Source: Enterobacter pseudoroggenkampii (GTDB lineage: Bacteria > Pseudomonadota > Gammaproteobacteria > Enterobacterales > Enterobacteriaceae). From it: a DNA stretch of 64,000 nucleotides. The translations under genes were made by a program, and so were the position numbers. The notes beneath the pieces are model-generated. The model did not search any database and was not told where the DNA came from. It saw only the letters and a program-made list of their open reading frames with translations. The stretch spans positions 1,860,001-1,924,000 of the forward strand of contig NZ_JAPMLV010000001.1 of assembly GCF_026420145.1 (NCBI RefSeq), in the 5' to 3' direction. Shown here piece after piece: positions 53,490 to 62,023 of this stretch (the stretch's first letter is position 1; the number at the start of each line of letters is the position of its first letter).

Positions 53490-54557
53490 CTATAAAAAAT
53501 TATCCTCAGGTGCTCTATCGAATAGTTTACCCGCCATTGTGGCAATACGTTCGTGTTGTACGAGTTTATCTTTCCAGTCCTGCGGGATAGCGGAATAACC
53601 ATACAACGCCCCCGCTATTTGTCCCGCAGTCGCCGCGACGCTGTCAGCATCATCGGCAAGATTGGCAGCCAGCAGAATCGCATCACGGAAATTGTCAGTA
53701 TTCCATACGGACCACATCGCGGCCTCAAGCGTATCGATAACATAACCACTTGAACGAATCTGATCGCGAGTTTTCTGCTTATACTCACCCGCGTTTATGA
53801 TCATTACACGCGCGCATAATGGGAAAACATGAGGCGAAAAAGCTTCGTCTTTTTGATAACCGTTAATTAAATAGTGCAATACTAATCCGAGAAATTGGCA
53901 TGCATTAATTGACTCTACTGCACCATGAGTTGCTCGACTCTGAGCCTGGGATTCGAAGTAAATCGCACGCAGCGATTTTCGACGGAAGATAGACACCGGA
54001 GCTTGACGAATAACCCCAGCATTACCAGCCGTGTGCTTTTCTGTATTACCATACCAGGAAGGTCCGACAAGCATATACTGTTCAAGCGCGAATCGCGTCG
54101 TTTTACCGATATCAAAACAACGACCATTACTGCTGTTCTCCCCATTGAGATACCATTTCAGGAGATATTTTCTAAGTACATCGGTATGCATTCTTTTTTC
54201 TGAAAGATAAGTTTCTGCCAGACATAATGCCATAGACGTATCATCTGTCCATTCACCGGGTTTTAATTCAAAGGGCCCGCCACCAATCATATCCACTACA
54301 TGTTCACTATCTCTGCGTTTAAATTCAAGAGTAGTGCCAACTGCATCGCCAACAGCCAAACCCACTAACGCCCCAAGTGCTTTATCGCGTGAAACATCTT
54401 CATTTGTGATTAAAGGTAATGTTTCATCCCATACATGAGAGGAATTTGAATCATCAATGCTGTTTCTTATTACCTTACGAACATTAACTGGCATGTAGTT
54501 ATTATAACGATCGGCATAATGATTCATTACTGAATCTTCGCTGTAAAGATCTATCAT
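53490..54557 (-). CDS. ADP-ribosylglycohydrolase (Tri1/DraG-like), copy 1
   Basis: 355 residues from the ATG at 54557 (AAGGG upstream; MIDLYSEDSV aligns with MIDLHADLNA of the paralogue); a TTG 18 bases upstream is less likely. Same N-terminal extension and motifs as the paralogue (WTDDTSMALCLAET, FDIGKTTRFALEQY, GNAGVIRQAPV, ADDADSVAATAGQ). Its last ~105 codons are almost identical in DNA to the paralogue while the rest is clearly diverged. 25 bases after a Tsi6-like gene. Confidence 0.9.
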   Translation of the reverse strand: MIDLYSEDSVMNHYADRYNNYMPVNVRKVIRNSIDDSNSSHVWDETLPLITNEDVSRDKALGALVGLAVGDAVGTTLEFKRRDSEHVVDMIGGGPFELKPGEWTDDTSMALCLAETYLSEKRMHTDVLRKYLLKWYLNGENSSNGRCFDIGKTTRFALEQYMLVGPSWYGNTEKHTAGNAGVIRQAPVSIFRRKSLRAIYFESQAQSRATHGAVESINACQFLGLVLHYLINGYQKDEAFSPHVFPLCARVMIINAGEYKQKTRDQIRSSGYVIDTLEAAMWSVWNTDNFRDAILLAANLADDADSVAATAGQIAGALYGYSAIPQDWKDKLVQHERIATMAGKLFDRAPEDNFL

Positions 54558-54582
54558 CCCGCACCCTTTAATCAAACGTTGT

Positions 54583-54933
54583 TTACCACTTGCGATACCG
54601 TCTTTGCCTTTTCAAATACTCAACGTCTTGCTCATGAGGGAGAATAAACTTCAATCCTTTTCCCATTTGCGAAGCTATATAATTAACATTGGACAAATGC
54701 TGAGCAAGTTCTGCATCGGTTGTATCAAACTCTTTTGACGCAAGCACTCCAAGATTTAATTTGTGCAATTTACTTTTATCTTTCTCAGACCCCGTTAGAA
54801 TAGACTTAATATAGTCCAACTGATTCTTTGCCATAACATATAAAGAAAATGTAGGATTTTCTTCTAATCGATGATTAATTGCATCAATAGCATCATTGAT
54901 ATAATCCAGCGCGGTGTAATTTTCTTTACTCAT
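54583..54933 (-). CDS. Tsi6-like immunity protein, copy 1
   Basis: 116 residues: YTALDYINDAIDAINHRLEE, MAKNQLDYIKSILTGSEKDK, KLNLGVLASKEFDTTDAELA, QMGKGLKFILPHEQD. Closer to Tsi6 than copy 2. First gene of the pair; upstream of it lies the scar of a lost vgrG. Confidence 0.75.
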   Translation of the reverse strand: MSKENYTALDYINDAIDAINHRLEENPTFSLYVMAKNQLDYIKSILTGSEKDKSKLHKLNLGVLASKEFDTTDAELAQHLSNVNYIASQMGKGLKFILPHEQDVEYLKRQRRYRKW

Positions 54934-54944
54934 GAGTCACCTCA

Positions 54945-55145
54945 AATACTGCCCTGGCGGTGGCCTGAACCTGCGGATACTCCACTTCTACCTGTTACAC
55001 AGCATAGTGCGTGCCCGTTCTCTCAACGGCACCGTTCGCCACGTGGATAATCTTGCCGTTAACATAGCGGGATGTCAGTTTTCAGAACAGAATATCCACT
55101 CCCGCGAGCTGAACGATAGTTCAGCTGAGCATGATTTTTTATTCC
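54945..55145 (-). pseudogene. vgrG: Scar of a third vgrG (5' end with large internal deletions)
   Basis: The plus-strand text CCTGGCGGTGGCCTGAA.., GCATAGTGCGTGCCCGT.., ATAATCTTGCCGTTAACATA.., CAGAACAGAATATCCACTCC.., AGCTGAACGATAGTTCAGCT.., ATTCCACGATG follows the 5' third of both intact vgrG genes in order, but collapsed to about 200 bp with many substitutions. The rest of 54934-55280 is only this scar and a terminator. Confidence 0.8.
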
Positions 55146-55223
55146 ACGATGATCTGTTCTCAGTGCCTGAAGTTAACTAATTCTCAGAACGAAGGCGGTT
55201 ATGATATTGTTTCTGTGAAACAA

Positions 55224-55253
55224 AAATAAAACCACATTTCTGTGGTTTTATTT
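55224..55253 (-). terminator. Terminator after the 55281-56354 gene
   Basis: AAATAAAACCACA-tttc-TGTGGTTTTATTT, a 13-bp perfect stem between the vgrG scar and the end of the 357-codon gene. It separates the PAAR module from the Tsi6-like/hydrolase module. Confidence 0.88.
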
Positions 55254-55280
55254 AGATGGTCATGAATTAACTTTGTCAGC

Positions 55281-56354
55281 TCATCGTTTTTCTATGCGAA
55301 ACGTAGAAAGAATGATTTCCATGCATCGTTTATTGGCTTCGTAATAATAATCCTGATGATTACGATGAGGCCCAACCACCTCAACGTAACACCACAAATC
55401 ATTAATTTTAAAGATACGCATATCGTAATAAGCCCTGATATTCTCAGCAGCACTGACTACCTCTCCCGTACAGCTATAAAGATCGCCTGTAAACGTGGGA
55501 TTGATATCATTTGGGATGCTGGCAATGTCCGATGTCGTAAGAGAGACCGCACTATCGTGGCGGTTAAAGCGCGCAGTTGCTTCATCGAAAATAGCCTGCG
55601 CAGCGGGATAATCAGCCTGACGGAAAAGACAGAAATTAATCACTCCATGGTTGACGTTACCTATTGTGTGTTCAATTACCAGACGATTATCATCCAGCGT
55701 ATTCACCAGCCATGAATCCGGAATTTTAAATCCACTGTCATTTTTGTTGCTAAGGCTGACTGTTTTCAACAGTTCTGAAAGCATCAAATTGCTGCGATGC
55801 AGTAAATCCCAGTTGATAGCAATCAGGAAAATAGTATCGGCAATCGTGTTGTAATCCTTCGACGCACAAGCCGTTTTCAAAAGGAAGTAATTTCCCCCAC
55901 CATTTACAGGATTATAATCCTTCTGCACCGTATATCGTGAAACGACCTCATCACCCGATGGCATCATTTTAATGGACAGGATATCCGCAAACTTCCCGCT
56001 TCCTGAAGGATGAGTAATTATCCTTTGGCTCAGTACTTTCTCACCCATTAAATCGAGCTTATTGATAAGCCAGTCTGACGCATTCATCTCCCACTGACAG
56101 TGTTCATATGCAGCCCAGACTTCAATATAGGGGCCGGTGTCATCGGCGATGTATCGTCCGATATTCGTCAGCCCAACCTCCTGAAACGTGATCGGCTTTA
56201 ACTCTGCTGGCTTAACATTCTGGGGTAACAATAGCCAGTAATGAAGCATCTCTTTTTCTGCAGAGGTATAGAGACATTTCCAGAAATTTTCCCGAATCTC
56301 TTTTTCCTGATCCTTTATCTCAAGAGGAAAAAAATATTGTTTTTCAGTAACCAT
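55281..56354 (-). CDS. Hypothetical cytosolic protein of the PAAR module
   Basis: 357 residues, no signal peptide. MVTEKQYFFPLEIKDQEKEI at the start; from about 215 a stretch (FKIPDSWLVNTLDDNRLVIE, INFCLFRQADYPAAQAIFDE) is loosely like the Mog1/PsbP fold used by EagR/DcrB chaperones. A second such region may lie N-terminally. Position after the PAAR gene suggests an adaptor or immunity role for that effector; not proved. Confidence 0.6.
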   Translation of the reverse strand: MVTEKQYFFPLEIKDQEKEIRENFWKCLYTSAEKEMLHYWLLLPQNVKPAELKPITFQEVGLTNIGRYIADDTGPYIEVWAAYEHCQWEMNASDWLINKLDLMGEKVLSQRIITHPSGSGKFADILSIKMMPSGDEVVSRYTVQKDYNPVNGGGNYFLLKTACASKDYNTIADTIFLIAINWDLLHRSNLMLSELLKTVSLSNKNDSGFKIPDSWLVNTLDDNRLVIEHTIGNVNHGVINFCLFRQADYPAAQAIFDEATARFNRHDSAVSLTTSDIASIPNDINPTFTGDLYSCTGEVVSAAENIRAYYDMRIFKINDLWCYVEVVGPHRNHQDYYYEANKRCMEIILSTFRIEKR

Positions 56355-56376
56355 AATGCAACCTCACTCGTCGCGC

Positions 56377-56826
56377 TTACTTAAGCCATAAACCCGAAAA
56401 CATAAGGAAGCTTCCGAGGGTAATTAAGCTTTTAGCAAAGATAAGTAAGCCAGGCGCCACGGCACGTGTCATAGACGATAATTTTTCATAATTTTCCGCG
56501 TTGTATCTTTTGTGCCCCCCCATAATGCCGGAAAATAACGTGCAGAGCAGCACTACTGTGATCTTTAATCCCCAAACACACAGGAAAGACATGGATAAGA
56601 TGATCGAATAATGCTTGGCCGTTGCGACGGAAAATAATGACATTGACTGAGCAAGCCATTTCAACGTAAAGCCAATGACGACCGTAGCCACTAACACCAG
56701 AACGAACATTAACCCCGCAAGGAGCCACTGCTTTTTGTTAAATAAATCTTTTCCATTCCAGATAAGCGCTAGCGTCCAAATCATAAAGAGAATAAAGAAA
56801 AACCAATGCATCACAACGTTCCCCAT
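56377..56826 (-). CDS. Small membrane protein, candidate immunity to the PAAR effector
   Basis: 149 residues with about four membrane helices (HWFFFILFMIWTLALIWN; WLLAGLMFVLVLVATVVIGF; SIILSMSFLCVWGLKITVVL; LLIFAKSLITLGSFLMF). It follows the PAAR gene by 9 bases. Multi-span inner-membrane immunity proteins are typical against pore-forming or membrane-acting effectors, which would fit the partner. Confidence 0.65.
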   Translation of the reverse strand: MGNVVMHWFFFILFMIWTLALIWNGKDLFNKKQWLLAGLMFVLVLVATVVIGFTLKWLAQSMSLFSVATAKHYSIILSMSFLCVWGLKITVVLLCTLFSGIMGGHKRYNAENYEKLSSMTRAVAPGLLIFAKSLITLGSFLMFSGLWLK

Positions 56827-56835
56827 TTACACATT

Positions 56836-57891
56836 TTAATCTCCTATCAGGACTGTAACACAGCCAGTCTTAATCACACCATCGCCACTGCCCGCCGCTG
56901 GGGACGGCTTACTTTCATCATCGTCATAAATCCAGTCAAGGATCGGTTTGAGAGCAAATTTGATACTGGCATCCCCTCCCAGACCGAGCGCCGCTGCAAG
57001 CTCACCGGACACCTTAAGGTTAAATGAATAATCAGTGCTATCAATCCAGGTTCCCACGCCTGCAGAAGCGCCAGCGCTCCCTGCACTCCCTGAAAGTTTG
57101 CCATCGGCAACGACTACGCCATAAAAATCGGCTTTAGCCGTCGCCTCTCCTTTGACCGCCGCGGCTTCTGCGCCAAGTTCAACATTAAAACCATAACGCC
57201 CTTTATTTCCGTCATATAGTTCACTGACGGCCTTCGCTTCAGCGGTTGCCAGGTATACATCCCCACCGACGCCGCCGTATTGTTGCCCTTCTTTTCCAAT
57301 GCTTCCCGAGGCGCCATATTGTATCGCGGTGGCGTTTGCATTGAGATTAATCGCCCCGTAATCAGCTCGATCGGTCACTAACGTGCCACTGGCAGTCGCC
57401 ACCCCTACTTTAGTACGTACCTCGCCTTTATATTTATCCTGGCTTTTTGTATTCCCGACCGTGATATCGGCAAGTGCGAATCCGGCTGAAGCCGTATCAG
57501 GTTTTCCAAAGCCGGATTTATCTTCAAGGCTTGCATAGGCGCCAAGCACACGGGCGTCGTAAACATCACCATGTATAGCACCATCTTTACCCGCATCCTT
57601 CGCCGCCGTACCGCCCCAGTATTGCGGAGGTGCGGGTTGAGTGGATGCGACCGCAGGGGTCGCTGAGGTATTGCAACCCGTCTTGTCACCTTCCCTGGCG
57701 AGAGGCAAACCGTTCACAAATACCGTTGTTGAACCACTGAGAATACTTCCCTGACCATGTTGGGAGCATGAAAGCGGGTCACCTTTTCGTGCTGCCGGAA
57801 ATCCGCCAATAATTACGTTGGGACTTCCGCTTTGAATTGGGCCAGTATGTGCGCTGGAATCAATGCGCGCTCTGGCGGCTGGTTTTCCCAT
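56836..57891 (-). CDS. PAAR-domain T6SS effector with Gly/Ala-rich C-terminal domain
   Basis: 351 residues. Residues 1-85 are a PAAR sharpening tip (GSPNVIIGGFPAARKGDPLS, HGQGSILSGSTTVFVNGLPL, AREGDKTGC). Residues 110-320 are a low-complexity Gly/Ala-rich beta stretch (VGVATASGTLVTDRADYGAI, GAEAAAVKGEATAKADFYGV, LSGSAGSAGASAGVGTWIDS). A last segment GVIKTGCVTVLIGD repeats a PAAR-like strand. No catalytic motif is visible. A pore-forming or membrane-inserting role is an inference from composition and the multi-span neighbour. Confidence 0.8.
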   Translation of the reverse strand: MGKPAARARIDSSAHTGPIQSGSPNVIIGGFPAARKGDPLSCSQHGQGSILSGSTTVFVNGLPLAREGDKTGCNTSATPAVASTQPAPPQYWGGTAAKDAGKDGAIHGDVYDARVLGAYASLEDKSGFGKPDTASAGFALADITVGNTKSQDKYKGEVRTKVGVATASGTLVTDRADYGAINLNANATAIQYGASGSIGKEGQQYGGVGGDVYLATAEAKAVSELYDGNKGRYGFNVELGAEAAAVKGEATAKADFYGVVVADGKLSGSAGSAGASAGVGTWIDSTDYSFNLKVSGELAAALGLGGDASIKFALKPILDWIYDDDESKPSPAAGSGDGVIKTGCVTVLIGD

Positions 57892-57913
57892 AATAGCGTT
57901 CTCTGTACGCAGA

Positions 57914-59872
57914 TTAACTGTTAACTTTTACAATCGCGCCCTTAATATCGGTAAGGTTAGTTCCCGTTATACTCACCGTATCATTTGCCTTGAGCTCGGT
58001 ATTGATCCCATCACCTAGTTTTGTAAGCTCATCACCTTTGAAGATGGCTTGTTCCACAGCCTCTGCTTTGAGGTTGCCCTGGCCTACGTGAATCTCAATG
58101 GTATCCGGGGCGATCAGAATATAGTTGTCTTTAACTTTGAGTTTAATCGTGGTCACAGATTCCAGCAGCGCGTTACCCTCTTTATCCATGGTCAAGACGG
58201 TTTGATCTTTCCCAACGTTTATAACGTGCTTGTTACCAATATTATGCGTTTCATTATTACCTACATCTGATTTCAGGTTCCGCTTAATCGTAATATTCTC
58301 ATCCTGTCCGATGGTTTTTCTACGATCGACACCGACATCATGAGTTTCAGAATTTTCAATATCCGTATCCATATTTTTTTCTGCATGGATCCAGATCTGC
58401 TCGTGCCCGGCTTTATCTTCAAAACGGAGAATATTGGCATTGTCTTTATGGCCATCTTTGCTGCGGCTATAAAAGCCCATCTGCGTCGCCGCAGCCGGCA
58501 GCACCCACGGCGGCATGCTCGCGTCGTTGTACACGCGCCCGGTAATGATCGGACGGTCCGGGTCGCCGTTGATAAAGTCCACCACCACCTCATCGCCGAC
58601 GCGCGGGATTTGCACCCCGCCGTAGCCCTGGCCCGCCCACGCGCTCGACACGCGCACCCAGCAGGAGCTGGTGTCATCGCCCTTCGCCAGACGGTCCCAG
58701 TGGAACTTCACCTTCACCCGACCGTATTTGTCCGTCCAGATACTCTCCCCGTTCGGCCCCACCACTTTCGCCGTCTGCGGGCCGTAGGTGCGCGGCCACG
58801 CCGTGCTCTGCGCCGGACGGTACACCACCGCCGACGGGATGACCGTGAAATCAGTCCGGTGAATGGTCTCCCCCTCGCCGCTGGCATAGCGGTTCTCTTC
58901 GAGGTGGTAACCCGCCGCCGTCACCAGATACTCACCGTTGTCGCTGAAGAACGGCGCGTTGGTTAAGGTGAAGGTGTGCCCCGGCGCAATCCCCGCCGCC
59001 GTCGCGGTGGCCTGAATCTGCTGGTGCTCCACCTGCCAGCGTTCCTGACGGATGCGGGCATAGAACTCCCCGTGCCCCTTGTCCACAAAGCGACCCGGCC
59101 AGTCGTACACGTCGATGCTGCCCGGCTTCGGCGACGCCGGGTTCTGCTGGGCCTGGAACAGCCACGCGTTCGGCTTGCGGAAGTCATAGTCGTCAAGGCT
59201 GTAAATCCCCGGCGTCACGCTGTCCTCCAGCGCCCACTGGCTGATGCCCTCTTCATCCGTACTGCCGCCTGACGGCGTCTGGTGGTAAGGAATGACCTCA
59301 TAGCCGCTGAACGGCTGGTACTGCGTGGCGGCGTCGGTGAGCACCAGGGTGTGCTTGTCCGCCTCATGGCGGAAGTGATACGCAATCCCCTCCAGCTCCA
59401 TCAGGCGGCTGATGAAGTCCAGGCTCGACTCCTGATACTGCACGCAGTAGTCCCACACCCGGTAGCTGCCGGTGAGTTTGTCCTCAACGTTGACCTGATG
59501 CTCACCGAGCAGGGTTTTCACAATCTGCGGCACCGTCTGCCCCTGGAAAATACGCAGGTTACGGTCGCGCTTCATCGGCCACAGGTCCGGCTCCACCGTC
59601 AGCTGGTACACCGCATAGCGGGTGCCCGTCAGCTCAACGGCGCTGACCGCCACGCGGGTAATCTTGCCGTTAATATAGCGGGACGTCAGCAGGCTCTGCG
59701 TCGGGATGGTCACCGTGACCGGCTGGCCCAGCAGCTTACTGCGGTCGATGCGCGCGTCCGTGCCGAGCACGGTCAGCGTCAGCGCGAACGACTCGGACAT
59801 CGCCTCGCGGCCCGTCAGTTTCCAGAACAGAAGCCCCTCCACCGGGAGCTGAACGGTAATTCGGTTGAGCAT
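57914..59872 (-). CDS. vgrG: VgrG spike protein, copy 2
   Basis: 652 residues, N-terminal gp27/gp5 parts as in copy 1. The C-terminal 185 residues are distinct (NANILRFEDKAGHEQIWIHA, ETHDVGVDRRKTIGQDENIT, LRVKVKDNYILIAP-like strands) and end IKGAIVKVNS. It precedes the PAAR effector by 22 bases and should carry it. Confidence 0.96.
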   Translation of the reverse strand: MLNRITVQLPVEGLLFWKLTGREAMSESFALTLTVLGTDARIDRSKLLGQPVTVTIPTQSLLTSRYINGKITRVAVSAVELTGTRYAVYQLTVEPDLWPMKRDRNLRIFQGQTVPQIVKTLLGEHQVNVEDKLTGSYRVWDYCVQYQESSLDFISRLMELEGIAYHFRHEADKHTLVLTDAATQYQPFSGYEVIPYHQTPSGGSTDEEGISQWALEDSVTPGIYSLDDYDFRKPNAWLFQAQQNPASPKPGSIDVYDWPGRFVDKGHGEFYARIRQERWQVEHQQIQATATAAGIAPGHTFTLTNAPFFSDNGEYLVTAAGYHLEENRYASGEGETIHRTDFTVIPSAVVYRPAQSTAWPRTYGPQTAKVVGPNGESIWTDKYGRVKVKFHWDRLAKGDDTSSCWVRVSSAWAGQGYGGVQIPRVGDEVVVDFINGDPDRPIITGRVYNDASMPPWVLPAAATQMGFYSRSKDGHKDNANILRFEDKAGHEQIWIHAEKNMDTDIENSETHDVGVDRRKTIGQDENITIKRNLKSDVGNNETHNIGNKHVINVGKDQTVLTMDKEGNALLESVTTIKLKVKDNYILIAPDTIEIHVGQGNLKAEAVEQAIFKGDELTKLGDGINTELKANDTVSITGTNLTDIKGAIVKVNS

Positions 59873-59886
59873 AATCTTTATTCCAT
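58473..59886. repeat. VgrG N-terminal direct repeat, copy 2 (about 1.4 kb)
   Basis: Partner of 50333-51746. The near identity allows recombination that would delete or amplify the 8.1 kb between the two spikes. Confidence 0.92.
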
Positions 59887-59936
59887 CTAGCTTATGCGAT
59901 GCAGAAAAGGGGTTCGCATCTGTGATAAAGCGTCAT

Positions 59937-60440
59937 TCAAGAAAGGGGCTTTTCCCTCTTGATCATCCAAAAAACAAGAGAGTAGATTTTCAGTAATTCT
60001 GAAGTGACAAATAAGCCTACATTCAACCAGATGTTTGAAATATCAAACATACTTACTAAAAGAGGGAAAAATGAGACCGAACATCTGAATGAAATCAAGC
60101 GAAATACTTCCTGAGCAAGGGCAAATTTAATCGCTCCGATCTTTCGCTTGAAGAATAACCAGGCCGAAGCACACAAAGAGAGTAATAAAAGTAAGTCAAG
60201 CACAAAAAAAAGCATGACCAAAATGCTGAAACCATCACCTGCATAATAATGCAACGAATCACTAAACGCTTTTGCATCAGAAATGAATGGAATTCTGTCG
60301 TGGCGAACTGAATTCACGCAATAAAGCAATATTGCGAGAAGATCCATACTTCCCCAGAAATACCATAATTTGCTATTTAAATGAGCGAGGTTGTTTTGTG
60401 TACGCCCGATATTATTATTTACAAAAATGGGGAGGCACAT
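59937..60440 (-). CDS. Hypothetical inner-membrane protein between the kinase and VgrG2
   Basis: 167 residues with about four membrane helices (WYFWGSMDLLAILLYCVN; FSILVMLFFVLDLLLLLSLC; SVSFFPLLVSMFDISNIWL; LLKIYSLVFWMI). No recognised family. Possibly an immunity or T6SS accessory gene. AT-richer than the flanking genes. Confidence 0.6.
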   Translation of the reverse strand: MCLPIFVNNNIGRTQNNLAHLNSKLWYFWGSMDLLAILLYCVNSVRHDRIPFISDAKAFSDSLHYYAGDGFSILVMLFFVLDLLLLLSLCASAWLFFKRKIGAIKFALAQEVFRLISFRCSVSFFPLLVSMFDISNIWLNVGLFVTSELLKIYSLVFWMIKREKPLS

Positions 60441-60486
60441 GTTGGCTTCAACTCAACTCTCCAGATTAGGGTTAAATTCAAAACGC

Positions 60487-60577
60487 ATAAACAGGAGAGA
60501 CAACCTTCTCACATTCCTTTGGATGTGAAGCCTCTGGCTTCGAAGATTGTACACTTCCATAGTATCTCCTGTTTATA
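60487..60577. other. Structured intergenic element with 12-bp terminal inverted repeat
   Basis: ATAAACAGGAGA (60487-60498) and its exact inverse TCTCCTGTTTAT (60565-60576) enclose three small hairpins: CACATTCC..GGATGTG, GAAGCC-tct-GGCTTC and GAAG..CTTC. On the minus strand it immediately follows the kinase stop codon. It could fold as a multibranched RNA. I know no named element like it. Confidence 0.55.
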
Positions 60578-60580
60578 TTC

Positions 60581-61999
60581 CTACGGATTCACCAGCCAGG
60601 TGCCCGGCTTGGCAATATCCAGCGTCTGGCCACGCGTTCTTCCGTTGCCCTGCAGTTCAATCTTCGCCTCACCGGCCGGCAGCTTGAGCGATGCATAGCC
60701 GTTGGTTCCCGGGCGCAGCGCTTTTGGCTCGCCGTTTACTTTCAGCGTTTCGCCGTCGAGGATGCGGATATAGACCAACGCAACAGGGCTCGCGGCAGGC
60801 GGTGGGGTCTGCTGTGCTGTCGCCGGTTCGCTCACCTTCGCCGTTTCTGGCTTCACGTCTGGGGCGTTCGCGGCAGTTTCGGTTGGACGCGTCTCTGCCG
60901 GTGCCTGCGCAGCCTGCTCTGGCGCATCGTTACCGCCGCTGAAAATCATCGCCCCGGCGACAATACCCACCAGCACGCCCGCGGCAACCATGCCCGGGAT
61001 CTTGTAGCGGCGCCAGTCGAGCAGCGAAGCCGGTTTCTCGTCTTCAACCGGAACCAGCATCGTGCCGGGCTTTTTCGCCGTCAGCACGTCGTTGATCCCG
61101 GCGACCGGCATCTCAATCAGCGCGGCGAACTCGTCGATGGACTGCGGACGATCCTCCATGTGCAGCGCCAGCGCGCGGTCAATGGCCTGCAGCAGCGGGA
61201 TGGAATAGCCCTGCGGCATGATTTCTACCAGCGGTTTGCAGGTATCCTGAATAGAGCGCACCACGCTGACCGGCGGCGGAGAACCCACAATCAGGGTACG
61301 CAGCACGGCGCCGAGGGCGTAAATATCCGTCCACGGGCCCTGCTCGCTTTCGTTGTCGTCGGTGTACTGCTCAATCGGCGCAAAGCCCGGGCGCAGCATG
61401 GTTTCCGTTTCGTCGGAGAGGTTACCGATGGTGCGGCGCGCGGAGCCGAAATCGAGCAGCACCGGCAGGCCGTTATCCTGGATCTGGATGTTATCCAGAG
61501 AGATGTCGCGGTGCAGGTAGCCTTCGTCGTGGATGGTCTTGATCGCACCGAACAGCATCGGCAGCGTGCGGCGGATCCAGGCTTCGTTGATCAGCTCCGG
61601 CTTTTCTTCACGCAGGCGTGACAGCGTGGTGCCGCTGTAAAACAGCGTCCCCATGTAGGCCGTGTCGTTTTGCACCCAGAAGCGCAGGACGTGCAGCAGG
61701 TTCGGGTGGTTAAAGCGCGCCAGCAGACGCGCTTCCTGAATGAAGCTGTTCAGGCCCGCGGAGAACGCTTTGCCAAAGCGCTCGCTGCGCAACACCAGGG
61801 TCATGTCGTCGCCGCGTACGGCGAGCGAGGAAGGCATAAATTCTTTGATAGCGATAGTGCGTTCGAGCTGGTGATCCCACGCGCGATAGACAATGCCAAA
61901 ACCGCCGCCGCCGATCACCTCTTTGATTTCAAACTCGTTGAAGCGGTACCCGACCGGGAGCGCGTTTGGGACAGTCCGATTGTTATCATTATCCGTCAT
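60581..61999 (-). CDS. PpkA-like serine/threonine protein kinase of the T6SS
   Basis: 472 residues. Kinase domain 20-300: glycine loop VIGGGGFGIVYRAW (28-41), catalytic Lys52 (IAIKEF), HRDISLDN at 163-170, DFG at 183-185. Then a membrane helix at about 333-355 (GMVAAGVLVGIVAGAMIFSG) and a Pro/Ala-rich linker leading to a short periplasmic beta domain (LDGETLKVNGEPKALRPGTN). PpkA kinases activate T6SS by phosphorylating Fha in the threonine phosphorylation pathway. 24 bases downstream of clpV. Confidence 0.9.
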   Translation of the reverse strand: MTDNDNNRTVPNALPVGYRFNEFEIKEVIGGGGFGIVYRAWDHQLERTIAIKEFMPSSLAVRGDDMTLVLRSERFGKAFSAGLNSFIQEARLLARFNHPNLLHVLRFWVQNDTAYMGTLFYSGTTLSRLREEKPELINEAWIRRTLPMLFGAIKTIHDEGYLHRDISLDNIQIQDNGLPVLLDFGSARRTIGNLSDETETMLRPGFAPIEQYTDDNESEQGPWTDIYALGAVLRTLIVGSPPPVSVVRSIQDTCKPLVEIMPQGYSIPLLQAIDRALALHMEDRPQSIDEFAALIEMPVAGINDVLTAKKPGTMLVPVEDEKPASLLDWRRYKIPGMVAAGVLVGIVAGAMIFSGGNDAPEQAAQAPAETRPTETAANAPDVKPETAKVSEPATAQQTPPPAASPVALVYIRILDGETLKVNGEPKALRPGTNGYASLKLPAGEAKIELQGNGRTRGQTLDIAKPGTWLVNP

Positions 62000-62023
62000 C
62001 TTTTACAGTTCTCTTGATGATTA

